64,000 nucleotides of DNA. It comes from Dermacentor variabilis (lineage: Eukaryota > Arthropoda > Arachnida > Ixodida > Ixodidae). A program made the translations under genes and the position numbers. Shown here piece after piece: positions 10,258 through 23,900 of this stretch (position 1 is its first letter; every line of letters starts with the position of its first letter). The notes below the pieces were generated by a model that was given only the letters and a program-made list of their open reading frames with translations, made no database searches and had not been told where the DNA came from. The stretch spans positions 187,356,067 to 187,420,066 of the forward strand of contig NC_134569.1 of the NCBI RefSeq assembly GCF_050947875.1, read 5' to 3'.

Positions 10258-12466
10258 GTTTGCTCCGAGCACTTTCTGGACAAGCCTACCGAGCAGAATC
10301 CCGTGCCGCTGGTATGCCTTGGGTATACCAAAAAGGCAAGCCTTTTCGTGTTTTCAGTAATGCAGAGCCCTCGACAGTTAAGCGGAACAGTTGAGTTTGC
10401 GGTTAGCGATACTTGCAGCTTGTGCACGGCATGACCATTAAGCGTGAACGACAAGTTGTAGGCAATAGAATGCTGCCCTGATGGTGAGCGCTATTGCTAA
10501 TGAAAGTAAACCGAAGTCTGCTCGTCACGTAGCATTCATCCACAAAAACGTAAACGACGACTGCTCGTCGCCGAAGGTGTTCTTGCAGCGCGCCTGTCTT
10601 TACAAGCTGTAGTTGCAGGTGTAATTCGTAACGAATTCATTTGAGCCTCCTCAGCTCGAAACTGCGTGCGGGCTGTTATGCGGGGCAAAGCGCAATATTT
10701 TTCCGTTCATATAACGAGAAAATTAAGGTGGTTAATTATTGTTGCATTTTGTAACAAAATTTTGCTCTTTCTCACCAATTTTTTTTTTACTGTTTTCTAA
10801 GGGAGTGCCAACAATCCCATATGACCTCGCACAAGCGAAACATCTGGTACCAGGTAGCTGCAGTTGGTGGGGATAATTTCTTGGAATGCAGGTTCGCTTG
10901 TTGTCTTGTACCAAAAGGGTCCCTGATGATGCAGCTTTAAGTAGGGATGGTAATTTTATGTGCCCTGTCATGGTTCGTGCAACAACTGTAACACCTGCAT
11001 CTGTCATGCTCACCCTGTTATGCGGGCTTTGACTGCACATGTAGTTGAACATTATAACTGCTGTATTTCCTCATTTTCCAAATGAGTGCAGGTTTAGCAT
11101 CATATGCTGCTTGTTCGAGTGCTGTAGGCTTGTGTTCTAAATGTTGTACCCTTAAGTGGTTGGACGATACAATTGGCCTGGTGTATTTTCTATTTCATTT
11201 TGAGAACACTTGTCTTCGCAACAGTGATGCCATGGGAAAGAACTACAGCCCTTCTTACTATAACATATATTTTGTTTTCGATGTGCAGGTCGTGAAGGGC
11301 AGGCGTCTGCTAATCAGGCAGGCTGTAAGCCCAGTCAAACGACCTCGCCAGTTGGTTGCCAAACGCGGCCAACTCAGTAGTGACCATGACAAACAAGACC
11401 AAACTGAAAGGGCAGAGGACAATGTTCTGCGTGCTGGTGTAAACCTAGGAACATTGTTGCATGCTGATACCCAAGCACTAGCTGCTGCCTACCCAGAACA
11501 AGAGCAACTGTTCATTCAGCAGCAAGGGCACACATCACAGCAGGTAGCGTCTGTTCACACACCTGAGTGAAACAGCGCAAATAGAGACACCAGGTCACAT
11601 TAAAACAAGTGTAGTAGAAGCTACAAGCACAGTAGAACTGCATAACAGCAAACTGCAGGAGTTGACATTCGAATGGCTTGGTATTGTCCCTGCTACATAT
11701 GAGGTAGTGGTTGAAAGCACTGAAGAGGTACAGGCAGCCCCAGATTTTTATTTTGAGACATATTATGATGCAGAGAATCTCCATACTGTTGAGCTGTCCA
11801 CAGTGTAACCACTTTCAGAGCCCGAGCAAGCAATAGTACCAATGGACGTTTCACCTGAGTGTGCGCAAAGAATTTTGCACGAACACTGCTACTTTTCTTG
11901 CACTGTGAAAAATGTTGATGCTGGAACCCAAACATCTTTTTACAGTACAGTTTCATTACCGCCTAGTCAGTACCACTTTTACAATGGATTGAGTTATTGC
12001 ACCTTCTGTGAATTGGTCAAACTTGTGGAAAGTAAGGTCAGCATTCAATTCAAACTAAGCAGTAGTGATGCTGTTCTGCTAATTTTGATGCGGCTTTGAC
12101 TGGGCGTGCTCTATGCTGATTTGGTGTTTCGGTTCGCTATATCCGTATCGCTTGTCGGTAAAATTTTTCGCACAGTTCTTCGAGCACTAGCTGAAATTTC
12201 CAGACGACATTTGGTAATCTGGCTACCTCAAGAGACCATACAAAGCTCACTTCCAAAAACATTCAAAGATAGCATGTACAAGAGCACTAGATGCATAATA
12301 GACTGCACAGAGGTGCACATGCAGCGCCCTAAGAAGCTGTATGCTCCTGCCCAGACATACAGCCAGTACAAAGGTGGAAACACTGCAAAATTTCTAGTAG
12401 CCATAGCACCCACAGGCTTCATTATGTTTGTATCTAAAGTATATGGTGGGCGGGCTTCTGATGGGT

Positions 12467-15400
12467 TTATTTATTTATTTTCAATACCCTAAAGGCCCCT
12501 AGAGGCATTGCATAGGGGGGGATACAATTCACACGTAATATTGTAATAAAAATGACTGAAGGCAACAAGCACAGATTTCGGTAGAAGAAACACTTTGTAA
12601 AAGAAAGATGAAAAAAGAAGAGGGGAAAAGGAACGAAAAGTAATTTGGGCGAGAGTACATGGTACAATTCATATTTGCTGTACATGGCACTTTTCAACAA
12701 GGCACAAGTGGCAGGTGGGTGCAGGTAAATGGAAATTTAGAAATTATACTTATATGTAACACAGGCCAGTCAAGAAGTGGCAGCTGAACATTTTAAACAT
12801 TTAAAAATGTGCGCAGGGCTGATTGGAAGGCAGACGGGTCAGTGATTGTTACAATATCTTCAGGTAGGGTGTTCCATTCGTTCACTGATAACACGAAAGG
12901 GGAATTTTGGAATTTTTTGGTCCTAGCAAATATGGGAGCCACTTTGCATACATGGTCATTGCGGGTGGACAGATAATGGGCGGGTAAGATGGGAACAGAT
13001 GAAAAAGATGAACCACTATAGTAAAGGGAGTGAAAAAAAGACAGACGGAAATATTTCCGTGGTGTGTCAAGATCCGGAAGATTAAGGGTCTGCTTTAATG
13101 CTGACACACTTTGATATGGAGAGTAGGAGCGCAAAATAAAGCGGGCGGCCTTATTTTGAATTGATTCGATGCAATCAGAAAGGTTTGCTGTGTGAGGGTT
13201 CCAAATAATTGAGGCGTAATCGAGGGTTATTCTGACAAGGGAGATGTATGCACGAAGTCTTGTGTCATTGTTTGCAAGGTACAGACGGCGTTTTAAAAAG
13301 CCAAGTTTTTTTATTGCCTTGTTAGTAATATGCTCAACATACATGGCCCAGCTTAAGTCAGATATAAGAATAACGCCCAGATATTTAAAGGAAGAGGTTC
13401 GTTCGAGTATGCAATTGCGTAGATTGTATACGTTAGATGGAAAGGTTAGCTTGGAAGAAAATGTCATGACCTTAGTTTTTTCTGCATTAATTTCCATCTT
13501 CCATACGCGACACCATTCAGCTAATGTGGTTAAATCTTTTTGTAATATGGCAACGTCATCAGGGGTGGTTATCTGTCTATAAATTACACAATCATCGGCA
13601 AACAGCCGTATTGTTGAAGTTATATTCGTAGCTATGTCATTAATATATATTAGGAATAATAATGGGCCTAACACTGACCCTTGAGGTACCCCTGACCTAA
13701 CGCGGCAGAAAGTAGATTGGTTGTTATTAATAGTTACCGACTGAGAGCGACCAGATAAAAACTCGTTAATCCACTGGGTAGTTTTCTCATCTAACTTAAG
13801 ACTGTTTATTTTCATGATTAGCCGTTTATGGGGAACACGATCGAAGGCTTTCGAGAAGTCAATAAATATTGCGTCAGTATAAAGCAAATTGTGCAAAGAG
13901 TCATGTAGGTCAGTGGTTAGTTCGAACAACTGTGTTTGGCAAGACCGTTTGTATCTGAAGCCATGCTGATTTTTGAATAACAGATTATTTGCATTAAGAT
14001 GACTCATAATGTGGGAGTAAATTATATGCTCAAGGAGTTTACAGCAAACTGATGTCAGTGAAATCGGGCGGTAATTGCTTGGACATGAGGGATCACCAGA
14101 TTTGAATATAGGTATGATATGGCCAGACTTCCAATCATCTGGAACACAGCCGGTATCCAGTGATTGTTGGAAAATTAAACACAGTATAAATGCTCATACG
14201 TGGGAAGTTAGCTTTAGTAGTTTAGAACTGATGCCATCCGGTCCAGGACTGGAGCTAAGCGGGAGCCTGTCGATAGCCCGTGATACACCTGTTGCAGTAA
14301 CGGTGATGGGCTCGCTTGGATGAGTTATCGTAGAAAGAGAGACGGTACAAAACTGGTCGAGTGGCGGTTCGTCGGTAAAAGCTTGACTGAAAGTGTTGTT
14401 CAAGAGGTCACCACATGCTTCATTGGGCACCATGCAGCCATCTGCGTCCTTTAGGGTTATTGCAGTGTCCGTATCTTTAGGGTTAATTACACGCCAAAAC
14501 TTTTTTGGATCAGACGTTAACAAAGTGGGCAGGGTATAATTGAAATAATGATCCTTAGCTTCTTCAATTGTTTTTTGTGATTCACGAGCTAATTCTTTAT
14601 ATTTTTTCCACGCATAATCAGTTTTGGTTCGCGAGGCTTTATTATACGCTCTTTTCTTTTTATTCAGGCAATGTTTGACTTTTTTTGTAAACCAGGGAGC
14701 ATTTGTTCTTGACGTGAATGAAATCTCAGGGATGCACGTATTTTCGATTTTCTTAAGGAAGTCACGGAACACTATCCAATTGTCATTAGTGGAACGATTA
14801 ATGAATTTGTTTGAAAAGGAGCTTGCAAACTCGGTTAGCATGCTATTCATTTTTCCAAAATCTGCCTTTCTGTAATTAAGTATGCGTTTCAGCTTTGTTG
14901 GTTTATTAGGAAGTGGGTGTGGGTGCGAACAATGTACTACTCTATGGTCACTAATTTCATCAAGGACGTGAACTACAGCATTAGTCGGATTGTTAGTTAG
15001 GACTAAATCGAGGGTGCGTTCGCCTCGTGTCGGCTCCTTTACAAACTGACTTAAATGAAACAAGTGTAATGTTTGAAGGAAGCGAGACACCTCGAGCCGG
15101 GCGGGTGTTAATGGCGATGATGGCAGTGACCAGTTAATAGCAGGGTAGTTAAAGTCGCCGCCAAGCAACAAAATACACTGTGGATATTTGTTATAAATAA
15201 ATTCAAGCACACTGGTCATGTGGTCAACGAAATCGGGTTTGCTATCAGGAGGCCGATAACATACGCCGATGATGCATGTGCGACCTTCAAATCGGGTTTT
15301 TACAAAGATCATCTCAAGAGGGGTATCAATAACTACAAGAGAAGGTTGATACACAGTCCTTATTGCTATCAAGACACCACCTCCTCTAGACAAAGTTCTA

Positions 15401-15575
15401 TCTTTACGAAATATTGAAAAGTAGTCAGGAAGTGACAACTCGCTATTGCGAATGTCACCCCGGAGCCAAGTTTCTGTGCATAGTATGATATCAGCAGAGC
15501 ACGTGTGAGCTATTGAAAGTAAAGAATCAACCTTATTTATAATGCTGCGAAAGTTAGAATCGTGCATCGAATCCT
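12467..15575 (-). mobile_element. CR1/Jockey-group LINE, 5'-truncated, inserted in the THAP transposase
   Basis: The 3' end is on the left: on the plus strand it begins (TTTA)n followed by CAATACCCTAAAGGCCCC. One ORF (endonuclease plus RT) fills most of the insert. The two host halves of the transposase meet at its borders. The right border carries an inverted copy of the adjoining host bases (AATCCTGAATC against GATTCAGGATT), so the 5' end is imprecise. Confidence 0.85.
12793..15567 (-). pseudogene. LINE ORF2: AP endonuclease and reverse transcriptase (one stop)
   Basis: The endonuclease comes first, with TETWL near the start, RGGGVL, GGDFNYP and SDHRVV. The linker follows, then RT with NYRPISLTS, FIDFSKAFDRVPH, SGVPQGSVLGP and LFADDCVIY, and a C-terminal region ending at 12793. 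There is no RNase H domain, which fits CR1/Jockey-type elements. The two halves (15567-14194 and 14007-12793) are in one frame. The only break is a TGA at 14196-14194 between SKLLKLTSHV and AFILCLIF. The N-terminus of the endonuclease and any ORF1 are missing through 5' truncation. This is the best preserved LINE ORF in the window. Confidence 0.9.
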
Positions 15576-15940
15576 GAATCGTGCAGGATTCAGGATTTTG
15601 TGACTACCTCGAAATCTGTGATGAAGTAATGGCAGATCGAGGCTTCAGCTTGAATGAGGAGATGAAAGCAAAATGTGTTCGCCTAAATATGCCCGCTTTT
15701 ACACAAGGAAGGAACAGGCTTGAAGAAGTGGAGGTGACGAGGACAAGGCGAATTGCTTCGTTAAGAATACATGTCGAAAGAGCAATTAATCGTATTAAGA
15801 CATTTAGAATACTAAAGTACTGTGCCCCAATTCATCACAAGAAACTTATAAATGAGATTGTTGTAGTTTGTGCAGGACTTTGGAATTTGAAGTCACCCCT
15901 GATTCGCAGTGATGTCATAGTTCAAGAAGGTACCCCATGA

Positions 15941-17329
15941 GCAAAAGTATATGGCCACAGGCTCGCTGAAAAACACTGAATTTATTCGTAATTCAGACAT
16001 ACAAACTGACAAGTGGCCGGGAAAGCTTACGATGTCATGTTTGTTCTGCTGTCCTCTATTTAGAGTTATATGCATAGGTGAAAAAAGTCAGCTTAATCGC
16101 AGAATCTGTGGTACTTCTGCTCAGAGGAGTGCCTGTGTCATGTGCATTACTTGCTAGCAATGACTTACTTGTAGGTGCAGGATTGATCTTGCAGCACTTG
16201 CTCTATTATTCTGTACGGTAAGCTTTTTTATTTTTGCGAGTGATTTCACTTCCAAATCTGAGACTTGCAATACGTTTTTATTAATGTTCACAGAGAGCCT
16301 GGTAGACTTGCGAGAGACTTCACGTGAGCTCCGAGATTTATTATAAGTATGCCAGAAAAAACCTGCATAATACTATACTTGCCAGTTCTCCATCATGTGT
16401 ACTGACATTTTTTCGTACTTATTTTTATAGTTGTGTTGCGGTACTAATTGCAATTGGCCAGTGTAGATGTAATGTCATCTCACACAAGTGCTCATGGGAT
16501 TTGTAAGATTATTCTATTATGTTCTTATAGATGTGCATAAAGAAAAGCCTGATAACCTTTTTTTTCTTGTTGCGAGTGATTTTACTCTGAAGTCCAAGTT
16601 TTACTCTGGTAGATTCAGTCGAAGGTATGCCAGGATGAAAGCATGCAAGATGTGTTCGCCAGTTGTCATTAATGTGTAGTAGCATTTTTTATACATATGA
16701 TTAGACCTTTGTTGTAATCAGTACAATTTTCTAGTGTACATTTAAGGTCATATCGCACAAGCGCTCATGTTATTTGGAAGGCTATTGCATGACATTCTCA
16801 TATATGTTCACAAAGAGGAACCAAGGCGAGTCACCACTGTGTAGCTTCTTGTTTTCTATGAAACAAAATTTTAGCACTAGTTTGGATAGTGCATCTTATT
16901 GTCTTGAAAGGTAAAGGCTGGAAACCATTTTTTATTGACTCATCAACATAAATGATGGGTATTTGTGTTCTAAAGGTGACATCTCTGGACAAATTTATTT
17001 TTCTCTCTCCAGAAATTGTACATATATGTTGTTACACTTTCTGCTTTGAATGCATTGGCGACGGCTGCAACACATTGCAGCACGGATATATGGTCCCCAC
17101 AATCAATCCTTGCTGGACTTCGTAAACAACAAACTTTGTGTGCACATGTAAGATTCATCATTTGTTCTATGCCCCAGGGCAAAGTTTCAAATTAAAATAA
17201 ACGAACTATTACACAATATGTCTTGCTGGTGTTTTTCTGAGCTGTAGAACTCTAGCTTATAAAATATTTACCATAAATAAACAATATGCTGCAAATTAAC
17301 CACTTTTGCCATACTGTCATTAAGTAGCA
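15941..17329. other. Intergenic space between the convergent transposon genes
   Basis: AT-rich, no supported ORF. Two stretches near 16320-16500 and 16500-16680 share phrases (for example GTGTAGATGTAATGTCAT against GTGTACATTTAAGGTCAT, and CACAAGCGCTCATG), which suggests an old tandem duplication. AATAAA-type signals near 17205 and 17275 could serve either gene. Confidence 0.5.
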
Positions 17330-18545
17330 GTACGTAGAAACATGTCGTATGCTTCAAGTGCTGTCGACCTTTGAGTGAGAGAGTCGTCTGCCAAGGCTGA
17401 AAGGTACAAAGAAAAGTATAAGTTGCGCACTCTTGCAAGGCTGGAGCTTAAGTATGCTGGGTCATAGTTCACATTAACCAGGACAGTTCGCCTGCTTGTC
17501 CACACATAAAAAAGCAATGTTTCCTTTGGAAACAGTACATAGTGAAATGTACTTGACTGCAGTAGCCCCCCTCCCCCTGCCAGATTTAGAAAGAAAATAT
17601 CCATCATCTCCCTTCCTTACATCATATTTACCGCTGTCCAACAAAGAGGAGCAGTCTTCTGTGTAAGGGCACTTAATTTCAAGAATGGAGTCTGTGCCAA
17701 CAAGTCCATCTGGGCTTGCAGATAGGTACGGTTCAGTTTTCGACACCGCAGTTCCTAGTCTTGCAACTTTCAGGCCAGTTTCTTGCTCAAGCGCCTCTCT
17801 GGCTAGAGTTTCACACTGTGTACCATGCATAGTTACCTTGTTACCTGTGAAGCTAGGCCTCAATAGGGAAGCAAGTATTTTTTATGGAAAGGTTTGCTTG
17901 CGCTTAGGTACCTTTGACGTGACTGAGGCTGTTATTCTGACCTTTCTACTGCCTTCCCACACACTGCCACGTTGCTTCACTGTTCCTTTGGCCAGACTAA
18001 CCTGTGCATCTAGAGGTATGTCTACATACTTTTTATAGAGATCATTACAGCACTGGCAGTTGTCAGGTCCAGCACCACTATGAAAGCCATGAGACGGGAC
18101 ACTACGGGGTGCAAGTATTTCATCTGCAGTTTCTGCAGCTGGTACATTTAGCGTTAAGTTATTAGTACAAGTACATTTAGCGTTAAATTGTGCCCGGTAC
18201 TGATGCAAGACCTTTCGAAGGAACTGTATCAAAACTTTTCACAAGCGAATTGTGGTCCCTAAACTTCTGAAACTGAGGATCATGTAGCCTCGGGGCAGGT
18301 TTCCCAGTCTCTATTCGCCTTCCTAACCTGAAGTCTATGTCTTGTATTCCTCCTTGAACTACATTTTTCTTTGTGCCACGGTTCCATTCAGCACTCTTGT
18401 CTGTAGATACCGTGCCAGTCAAGCGAAGCCTGACGGCAAACTCCATCTTCCCAGGAAGAGCTCCTGAAAAAAATTTGCTCCAATTCATACTCCATGAGAG
18501 ACACTCCTCTAAAACTTTAGCGCTACTGAGACTTATCAAAATACA

Positions 18546-18913
18546 AGTTACTTTTAGTTATTAGAGACATTGTACCATCATCTTCGACTGGACGTGGCAT
18601 ACACGAACAATTATCTGTACCGCATAGGGCGTACCACTAACCCCTACTGTGATAACTGTGGCAACTTAGAGACAATGGAGCACATATTACTTGAATGCCC
18701 TGCGTAACACGACGAGAGATAATTTTTGAGCAACAAGTGAACATGATTTGCCATGAACCGCTAACCCAGCATCTTAGGTCCAATGCCCAGCCCTTCAAAA
18801 CAGCAGCGGGTTTTGGATTTATTGCTCAAATAGCTATCAGAAATTGGTTTAATAGAAAGCTTTCAAGAATCACCATTTCACATAGAAAAGCCTACATTTA
18901 CCTGCCATTTTGA
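18546..18913 (+). mobile_element. LINE ORF2 C-terminal fragment
   Basis: One plus-strand frame reads YLYRIGRTTNPYCDNCGN and METMEH-like ILLECP, the CX2C-X-HX4C zinc motif found near the C-terminus of I/R1-type LINE ORF2. The frame then carries stops. Only this tail is present; the next LINE begins right after it. Confidence 0.65.
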
Positions 18914-19112
18914 GGAGACGCCAGGTGGCGCCGAGGAGTACAGACGTGTTCGCATCGGCTCCGTCAATAATCTTGCCTAGTAGCGGTCAAAATAATGTGA
19001 CCACCACGGACTTCACAGGATTTGTGTAGGAAGACACCAGGAACACGCTGATACCCCCTTTTTTGACAAGTGGACCCGGCTTCTTCCAAGAAGATAAGAC
19101 CATCGCCCGAGC

Positions 19113-20881
19113 ATGCCGGCCCGCCACGCTAAGCCTAACGGCGTAGCGGAGCGCGGACCCCCGGCAGTCAGCTCCCGGCCCAAGCGTAGCGCCGCCACGG
19201 CCCAACTTCCAACGGACAACGACCCGGAACTAGCCCCGGACACCATGGACACGGATGACCAAGCCATCGAACACCAAGCGGGATCTGCGGCCGACGCTGA
19301 AGAGGACTTCCTCTCACCTGACGAGGTGATACAGGGGGAATCAACCAGCGACGCCGACGAGAACGAGGAGAAAGACTCAGCAAGGGAAGACGACGAAGCC
19401 AAGAACGGTCAGTGGCAACTTGCACTATCTTTGCGAGCACGAAAAGGTTTAAGAAAACAAGTGCGAGCAGCCTCTGATGACAGCGGAGCTCGAGGCGGCG
19501 GTGAGGGCAACAGCAGCTGCAACGCCAAGGCGCCTGCGGGAGAGCGAGCTAAACGCGGAGTAGCGTCTATAAGAGCCCGACGTCGAACGCGCGCCGCGCC
19601 GCTGCCCAGAAATGACATGAAAATTATCATGCGTCCCAAGCCAGGGCTAGTTGCAAAAGAACTTAAAATCTACGATGTTGCGCGAGCGATAGAACGTGCA
19701 AGCGGCGACCCGGAGACCTGCAGGAGCGATAAATTTCTACTTCGCCTCCGCAACGGGTCAAACATAATCATTGTAAGTACCCCATACGAACAAGTGGCGG
19801 AGAAGATCGTGAAGATCAGAACGCTGGAGCTCAATGGCACTAAACATCCGATGAACACCTACATAACCACCCCTGAAGGGTACCTTAAAGGAGTGGTACA
19901 CGGACTGGAACGTGAAACCCCAGAAGATGAACTTTTAAGTCATCTCCGAGTGCGCACTCAAGGAGTGACAATCGTCCAAGCCCGGATGCTCGGCAAGTCT
20001 GAAACCGCAATAATAACGTTCGATGGACCGATAGTGCCACGCTTCGTCTACTATTACGGTGGCGAAATGCCATGTGTGCCTTATCAGCCCACGAGACAAT
20101 ACTGCAAACTGTGCAAAAGCAAGGGACATAGAACGGACGTTTGTCCAACGCTCACGGCAAAGGCGTGCAGCAATTGTTGGCTAAGGGACCCTCCTGAGGA
20201 CCACACCTGTGAGCCAGAGTGTGCCCTGTGCGGGGGGGCTCATCCCACGGCGGCATCGAAGTGCACCAAGAAACTCAAACGGGTCCCCCAAAGGGGCAGG
20301 CCACCACTGTCGCAACGCCTACGCCGACCACAAGCCAACGGAATCCTCAAGACACGCTGGTTCAGCACGGACCGTGAGGGCTCTGCATCACCAGACGGGG
20401 CCCGTTCCAGGTCCCGATCCAGTTCCCGATCCAGGTCCAGCTCCCGAGACCACTCCAACTCCAGGGCCAGTGGCCAAGAGAGGGGCCAAACAACAAAACA
20501 ACAGCAAAAGAGCAAGAAGACGCTGAACAAGGAAGGCAAAACCAAGGTGAACTGGGCAGCAATCGCCTCCCAACCCCCACACCAAACAACACAACTCACA
20601 CGACTAGAACGCCAACTAGAGCTAATGCGAGTGCGAATAGGAGACCTTGGAGGCAATTAAAAAAGCAACAAAAGCAGCAACCACAACAAGAACCTAAACC
20701 AGTCCAGACAGGACAGAAAGGACAAAAACTACCGAATTTAGAAGGCGACACCGTAATTACCTTGTCGATACTGAAAGAAACCATAAAAGAAGTTATACCC
20801 ACAATCATAGAGCAGGTGATGATTCAGGTAGATCGAAAACTAGAAGCTCTAGACAAGAAAATCCAGGCACAACAAATATAA
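19113..20881 (+). pseudogene. LINE ORF1: zinc-knuckle nucleic-acid-binding protein (one frameshift)
   Basis: ORF1 proteins coat LINE RNA. The frame from 19113 runs 515 codons: an acidic N-terminus (residues about 40-95), a basic stretch, a globular region, then three CCHC-type knuckles beginning YCKLCKSKGHRTDVC (about 330), CSNCW and CALCGGAHP, and an arginine/serine repeat tail about 425-450. The stop at 20658 appears to come from a frame change near 20630: the alternative frame continues RRPWRQLKKQ to 20881, with a glutamine-rich segment and an amphipathic helix, so the original protein was probably about 590 residues. Confidence 0.8.
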
Positions 20882-20987
20882 TTTACGAAAGCTTTGAGAA
20901 AACATGCCACAGGCAGTAGCATAAGAGAAAAAGCAGAGAAAGTATATAACAGGCCAGGCCTGTCGGCCATGACCCAGGCGACACACA

Positions 20988-23900
20988 ATGCCTAAACATC
21001 AAAAGCACGCTTCCGAAGAGTGCGAAATATGGCAGTGGAACTGCCGCGGGTTCAGGCGTAAAATGGGACAACTGTCGCAGCTGGTGATGACACAAAAAAG
21101 ATCACCAGCTATCATTGCATTGCAAGAAGCCTGAACAAACCCAAAATTACAGGGATACGAAACTTTCAATAACGAAGGTGAAAACTGGAAGGTCGCAGCA
21201 TTGGTCGACAAGAAAATCACAGCAATATGTCACAAATCCATAGAAGGAACGGACATTCCGTATATAATAACAGAAATCACATATAAGGGCACCAGAGGAA
21301 AGAGTGCCTTCATAATTAATGTCTACAGCCCGCCGAGTCAGAAAAGAGCAACGTTCGACAAACTATTTCAAGAGACAGCAAAAATGGCGAAGGGGAGACC
21401 TCTAGTGATAGTTGGGGATTTTAATGCCAGGCACTCAAGCTAGCGGTATCCAACCCAGAACAATAAAGGCAAAAATATTATGGGACAAATAGAAGCACTC
21501 GGAATGACACTTCTAACAGACCCTGCAATGCCAACAAGAACAGGGAATAGTATCTCCGCAGACACAAGTCCGGACCTAACAATAACCAAAAATTGTCCAA
21601 ATGCGGAGTGCTGCAACACCCTCGAAAATCTAGGAAGTGACCATTGTATTTTAAGTACCACAATCCGCACAGCTCAAATCCGCAAACAAATAGGTACAGC
21701 TAAAATAACAGACTGGCGGGCGTACAGAGAATCGCTGAAAGAACAAACCACGGACATAAATGATTTAGATAATTGGTGCGAACGCATACGAAATATAAAG
21801 CAGAAACATACCAAAACGATCACCAGGACGGACAAAACACCCGAAGTGGACCCTCACCTATTGCATCTGTGGGATGCAAGACGAAGCCTGACCAAAAGAT
21901 GGAAGCGACAGAAATGCAACCGCAAACTCAAAATGAAAATCAAAGAAATAACCCAGAAGGCCGAGGAATACGCTAATCAACTCACAACGGCCAACTGGGA
22001 ACGCTTCTGCGGATCACTTAATGGAACCCTAGGGACGGCAAAAACGTGGAACATCCTCAGAGGAATGATTGACCCGCTCAAAACCAGACGCGAAGGACAA
22101 AAGAACTTGGAGAGATTGCTACACTCGTACCCAGGCACAAAAGAAGAACTCCTTCAGGCAGTCCATAGAAAATGCTTCGGTAACAAAGCCCCGATACCCC
22201 CATACCAAGCTGATTACACCGGACACCCAAACCCAGAAATGGATGAACTCTTCACGGTGGCAGAAGTTAGAGCAGCGATCGCCAGTACAAAACGGAACAC
22301 AGCGGCAGGGGCGGACCAAATATCAAATACCATGATTAGAAACATGAATTATGAAGCCATAACAGCCCTCACGAACTTTATAAATGACCATTGGGTCAAA
22401 GGAACGATACCACAGCAATGGAAACACGCTGTGATAATCATGATTCCGAAACCAGGGAAGAAATTTACTTTAGACAACCGTAGGCCCATCTCTCTTACAT
22501 CATGTCTAGGAAAGGTGTTCGAAAGATTAGTAAACACTAGACTCCAACGTCATCTTGAAGAAAACAACTTAATGCCTGACACCATGTTTGGCTTCAGACC
22601 ACATCTGTCAACACAGGACATACTCCTGCTTTTAAAAGAGGAAGTATTGACGAACGTCCCCAAGGCAGGAGAACACATTGTCATGGCTGTCGACATAAAA
22701 GGGGCCTTCGACAATGTAAGTCACAAAGGGATACTGGATGGACTTGCAGAGACCAGCTGCGGTCAAAGGACGTACCAATACATCCGAAGCTTCCTCAACC
22801 AGAGAACAGCTGTTATCAAAGTAGGAAACGATCAATCTGAAGTCATCCATACTCCTAACAAAGGAACGCCACAGGGTGCGGTGATTTCGCCTACACTCTT
22901 CAACATAGCCATGATTGGACTAGCTAAAAAACTCAAAGAAATCCCCGACGTCCGTCATTCCCTGTACGCGGATGATATAACGATATGGATAACCAAGGGC
23001 AACTTGGGAGAGAAGGAGGAAAAGCTCCAACGGGCAGCCAATATAATAGAAAACTATACGCAACAAAGAGGACTGCAGTGCTCTGCGGAGAAGTCAGAAC
23101 TCATTCGCCTCAGAAAAACCAAAAAACAAAGAACTGACCCGAGACTCAAACTCGAGATCAGGCTGGAAGGGAAAATTATTCCTGAGAGGTCAATAGTAAG
23201 AGTGTTGGGGATGTGGCTGCAGTCTAATGTCAGATGTTTACATACTTTAAACACGATCAGAAAAACAACGCAACAAATTAACCGGATGATAGCCCGTGTG
23301 GCTCATAATCGGACAGGAATGGGGGAACAAGACACCCTCAGACTTGTGAAAAGCCTGGTCATTAGCAGACTAATGTACTCCCTACCTTACCATACCATGA
23401 ACAGGGAGGAAGAAGAAAAGGCTGATAAAATAATAAGGATGGCATATAAGACAGCCCTGAGGTTGCCACGCAACACTTCAAATGAGAAACTTCTAGCCCT
23501 CGGCCTCCACAATACATTTGATGAGCTGGCTGAAGCCCAACTCATAGCGCAGAGGAGTCGATTGGCGCAAACGACAGTCGGCAGAGCTCTTCTTCAAAGA
23601 ATCGGCCTTGGAGAATGCATACAAATATATCAAAACGCCAAAGGTCTACCCTGCCAGATTAGAGCTTTATATGGGGTATCACCAATACCACAAAACATGG
23701 ATCCGACATTACACGCAGGAAGAAGAAAAGCTAGAGCAGAATACATAGACAAAACTACAAAATACTTGGACACTGCACGATTCACGGATGCTTCACCATA
23801 TCAGGCCAACGCAAAGAACATGGTGGCAGTTGTCGTAAACCGTAAAGGGAAAATCACGGCCTATGCTTCGGTTTCCCGAGCAACCATTTTAGAAGCCGAA

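Larger units (their letters stand above)
9901..15940 (+). pseudogene. THAP-domain DDE_4 transposase, with introns, split by a LINE
   Basis: Exon 1 runs to 10180 (ATG at 9901, one frameshift near 9975). It encodes most of a THAP zinc finger: FGCQNN, FSLHRFP and a WIAAV stretch. A 77-base intron (10181-10257, GTGAGT...CGCAG) leads to exon 2, which begins VCSEHF and completes the C2CH site and the LGYTKK end. A further exon opens at 11289 after GTGCAG. It continues, with a frameshift near 11565 and stops at 11807 and 12097, into an HTH_Tnp_4-like block and the first catalytic block IIDCTEV near 12300, ending GGRASDGF at 12466. After the LINE it resumes at about 15581 with QDSGFCDYLE and ADRGFSLNEE (second Asp) and the ERAINRIK block, ending at 15940. 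It cuts and joins transposon DNA; this copy is dead. Confidence 0.8.
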
